This document shows, piece by piece, positions 61,840 through 64,000 of a stretch of 64,000 nt of DNA. Location: assembly GCF_001421355.1 (NCBI RefSeq), contig NZ_LMKC01000006.1:124001-188000 (forward strand), in the 5' to 3' direction. The stretch's first letter is position 1; every line of letters starts with the position of its first letter. A program made the translations under genes and the position numbers. The notes beneath the pieces are model-generated. The model ran no database searches. It was not told the origin of the DNA and worked only from the letters and a program-made list of their open reading frames with translations. This DNA is from Sphingomonas sp. Leaf9 (GTDB lineage: Bacteria > Pseudomonadota > Alphaproteobacteria > Sphingomonadales > Sphingomonadaceae).

Positions 61840-64000
61840 AGGCCGACCGTCGTATAGGCTGGCAGCCGCAGCCGGTTGACGTCCTGCGCATAGCTGCGCG
61901 TCACGCCGATCACATTCGCACCGATCGAGAAGCGCTCGCCATCATATTGCGGCGAGATGCGGTAGATGAACGCGGGCTGGTGGCGCGGTGTATTGCCGAC
62001 CAGCGCGGCGCTTTCGGCGGCGGTGATGCTGGCATCGGCCAGCGTGCCGTTGGCGGTCAGGCTGAACGGACCGCGACGGACGGCCCCCTCCATCTCGACA
62101 CCATAAGCGCGGTAGCGCCGCGATACGAGTTGCTGGGTGGTGATGCCCTGCGCATTGGGAACCAGCTGGGTGTTGGTTTCCTGCGTAGTGGCATAGAAGC
62201 CGGTCGCGTTGAGCGTCAGCCCGTCATGGCGATATTTCACCCCCGCCTCGGCCTGGCGCACCCGGTCATAGCCCGACTGGCCCGCGACCAGATCGCCACT
62301 GGTCCGGTCGATCGCGGAGGAGAACAGGATCGCACCCGCGCCGCCACGGCCACCCTTGCTGTAGCGCGCGAATACGGCAAACGGATCGGACAGACGCAGA
62401 TTGATGCCGGTCGAATAGGACAGATAGCGATACCCATAGTCGACCGGGCGCCCGGCACCGGGCGTGAAGACCACCGTCTGGCATTCCGGCGTTCCGGCGC
62501 GCGTCACCCCGTCGCCGTTGAAATCGTAGCAGCCGATCCGCCCTTCGTGGATCATGCCCTCCACATTGGCGATATCGTAGCGCAGCGACCCGCCGATCGC
62601 GACCGGCCCGGTCTGATAGTTGAACGAGCCATAGGGCGCGATCGTCCGATAATCGGTCTCTGCGCCCCGGTTGAGCTGAGGCGTTCCCAATGCATAGTTC
62701 AGCAGGATGCCGTTCTGCGTCAGCGGCACGAGCCCGCTTGCGGCGGCGACATTGAGCAGCGCCGAGCGACCGTCGCCCCGCACGTCCTGGAACGCGGTCA
62801 GCAGCGCATTGGCCTGATTCAACGTCTGGCGGGAGGCATACAGCCCCGCCGTGGTCGTCAGATTGGCATCGCCGAGGGTCCAGACGCGACTGGCGCGCAG
62901 GTCGTTGGTGACGTTGTCGGCGCTGTCGACCCTGGCGCGGAACAGCCCGTTCAGCGCGATCAGCCCGCTGCCGCGCGTGGTGTCGAAAGGCTGTCCGGCA
63001 AACGGCCCGGTCGCGTAGGTGAAGCTGGGCGCGGGGATCGAGAGGGCACCCGCAATCTGTCGCGGCGTACCGGCCAGCACCGAGATCGGCAGCACGCCGT
63101 CCAGCTGCATCCCGGCATAGCGGAACCGCTCGGTGACGGTCCATTCCTCGACGCGGAACTGCCCCTCGAACCCGCCGGCGAGGGCGCGCACATGCGTGCT
63201 GTTCCCGAACCGGGGCTGCTCGACATCACCATCGGGCATCAGGAAACGGGCGCTGGGGACATAGCGCGAGAACATGCTGTCGCGATTGACCGAGAAGCCC
63301 GGCAGGCTGTTGAACTGCGGGTCGCTGTCCGTCCCGGTCACGCCGACCGGATAGTTGCGATATTGCGGCGTGCGGTCGTCGAGAAACTTGGCGTAGAAAC
63401 GCAGATAGCCGTTCGGCAGCTCCCTGGTGACGTTGGCCTTCACCTGGCCACCGGCATAGGAGGTGAAGCCGGTGCGGCGCGGTCCCTCTCCCTCGCGGTA
63501 GAAGCCACCGATGTGGAAGCGCCAACCGCCGCCTAGCCGGGCGCCGTAATCGCCGTCGAGCCGGTAGCTGCCATAGTTGAGGCCGGTGCTCGCCATGATC
63601 GATCCGCCCTCGACCTCCCCGGTCTTGGAGATCAGGTTGATGACGCCGCCCGGCGCGTTCGAGGCAAAGGTCGAGGACGAGCCACCGCGGATGGATTCCA
63701 CCTGCGACACGTTCAGGTCGGCGCGAAGGAAGGCGTCGGCCGGGGCGTTGTTGAAATCGCCGAATTCCAGGACGGGCAGGCCGTCTTCCTGAAGCTGCAG
63801 ATACTTGGCACCCTCCGCGACCAGCGGCAGTCCCCGCACGGTATAGCCGTTGCCGAGATCGCCCGCGCCGGCTTCGACGCGGATACCGGGGATGTTGCGG
63901 AACAGGTCCGCCAGCGACCGCGGCGTCAGCCGGACGATCTCGTTCTCCTTGACCGAGCTGGTCGAGGTGGCGCTGTTCAGGCGGTCGCGCCCCTTGGCGA
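61665..64000 (-). CDS. TonB-dependent receptor, 5' end outside the window
   Basis: 778 residues are visible. The plug domain reads KGRDRLNSATSTSSVKENEI, TPRSLADLFRNIPGIRVEAG, YTVRGLPLVAEGAKYLQLQE, then NVSQVESIRGGSSSTFASNAPGGVINLISKTGE. A long barrel follows, ending RLISTSVRLFF with the C-terminal aromatic pair needed for outer membrane insertion. It continues past base 64000 towards its signal peptide. The barrel has SSAIDRTSGDLVAGQSGYDRVRQAEAGVKYRHDGLTLNATGFYATTQETN, typical of receptors for vitamins or carbohydrate-like ligands, but the substrate is unknown. Convergent with the serine hydrolase. Confidence 0.95.
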   Translation of the reverse strand, partial: AKGRDRLNSATSTSSVKENEIVRLTPRSLADLFRNIPGIRVEAGAGDLGNGYTVRGLPLVAEGAKYLQLQEDGLPVLEFGDFNNAPADAFLRADLNVSQVESIRGGSSSTFASNAPGGVINLISKTGEVEGGSIMASTGLNYGSYRLDGDYGARLGGGWRFHIGGFYREGEGPRRTGFTSYAGGQVKANVTRELPNGYLRFYAKFLDDRTPQYRNYPVGVTGTDSDPQFNSLPGFSVNRDSMFSRYVPSARFLMPDGDVEQPRFGNSTHVRALAGGFEGQFRVEEWTVTERFRYAGMQLDGVLPISVLAGTPRQIAGALSIPAPSFTYATGPFAGQPFDTTRGSGLIALNGLFRARVDSADNVTNDLRASRVWTLGDANLTTTAGLYASRQTLNQANALLTAFQDVRGDGRSALLNVAAASGLVPLTQNGILLNYALGTPQLNRGAETDYRTIAPYGSFNYQTGPVAIGGSLRYDIANVEGMIHEGRIGCYDFNGDGVTRAGTPECQTVVFTPGAGRPVDYGYRYLSYSTGINLRLSDPFAVFARYSKGGRGGAGAILFSSAIDRTSGDLVAGQSGYDRVRQAEAGVKYRHDGLTLNATGFYATTQETNTQLVPNAQGITTQQLVSRRYRAYGVEMEGAVRRGPFSLTANGTLADASITAAESAALVGNTPRHQPAFIYRISPQYDGERFSIGANVIGVTRSYAQDVNRLRLPAYTTVGLYAQVRPVDRVELGISATNLFDANAIVGTLDAAIPATGIAQANTLYGRLISTSVRLFF

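Noticed and set aside
61611..63536. 641-codon plus-strand frame opposite the TonB receptor
   Set aside because: Shadow frame; the minus strand encodes an unmistakable receptor.
1..64000. CRISPR array, tRNA or rRNA genes
   Set aside because: No regularly spaced repeats of 24-40 bases and no cloverleaf or rRNA-like stretches were noticed while reading; small RNAs cannot be excluded.

Overview
The window looks like a chromosomal segment of a high-GC alphaproteobacterium, most likely Sphingomonadaceae (Sphingomonas or a close relative). This rests on the GC-rich coding style, several large TonB-dependent receptors, many LysR/TetR/AraC regulators, frequent ATGA-type overlaps between operon genes, and GTG/TTG starts. 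No rRNA, tRNA or CRISPR array was seen. This is inference from protein families; no database was searched.

Layout. 1-7.1 kb: the 3' end of a receiver-domain gene, a stretch of gene debris, a minus-strand operon SRPBCC - zinc alcohol dehydrogenase - SDR, then a four-gene, fully overlapping minus-strand operon (GT2 glycosyltransferase, short acyl-CoA-dehydrogenase-like protein, PIG-L deacetylase, NodS-like methyltransferase). 7.4-9.5 kb: a large-subunit catalase (katE). 9.8-16.1 kb: two divergent TetR-controlled units (NTF2-like/NmrA-like; DUF1349/acyltransferase 3), each with a palindromic operator candidate, and a serine hydrolase whose signal peptide is cut off by an in-frame amber codon. 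16.1-19.5 kb: a TonB receptor flanked by fragments of an FMN reductase and of a tyrosine integrase. 19.5-23.6 kb: LysR divergent from a DJ-1/PfpI - old yellow enzyme - royal-jelly/yellow-family operon.

24.1-33.5 kb is a coherent efflux locus: membrane fusion protein, RND pump, outer membrane factor, cytochrome b561 and MFS transporter on the minus strand, with an AdeRS/BaeRS-like two-component system divergent from it. 33.5-38.4 kb: barstar-like, DUF4232 and LprI-like proteins and a large hybrid histidine kinase. 38.4-40.3 kb: molybdate-related genes (an internally deleted Mop gene and a ModE-like regulator), followed by a frameshifted, 3'-truncated TonB receptor.

40.4-53.4 kb is a run of small redox cassettes in which an oxidoreductase (quinone reductase, SDR, aldo/keto reductase) is paired with a LysR, ArsR or AraC regulator. 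They are interspersed with a metallophosphoesterase, DUF427, YecA/SEC-C and small hypothetical genes. 53.4-57.2 kb: DUF2254 protein, an antiporter remnant, a frameshifted HEGAGH-motif membrane protein, DUF2306 and a membrane LytTR regulator. 57.3-58.7 kb is a mobile-element relic: an HNH protein, and a serine resolvase preceded by repeated TGTCGCAAAA motifs resembling a res site. 58.9-64 kb: a membrane-anchored AraC regulator, a serine hydrolase with TPR tail that reads into the next gene, and a partial TonB receptor.

The most interesting candidate system is the GT2/acyl-CoA-dehydrogenase-like/PIG-L/NodS-like operon, which resembles a Nod-factor-style 'glycosylate, deacetylate, N-methylate' set without the nod genes themselves. 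The window is also rich in gene decay: at least five remnants plus two or three genes broken by a single lesion.
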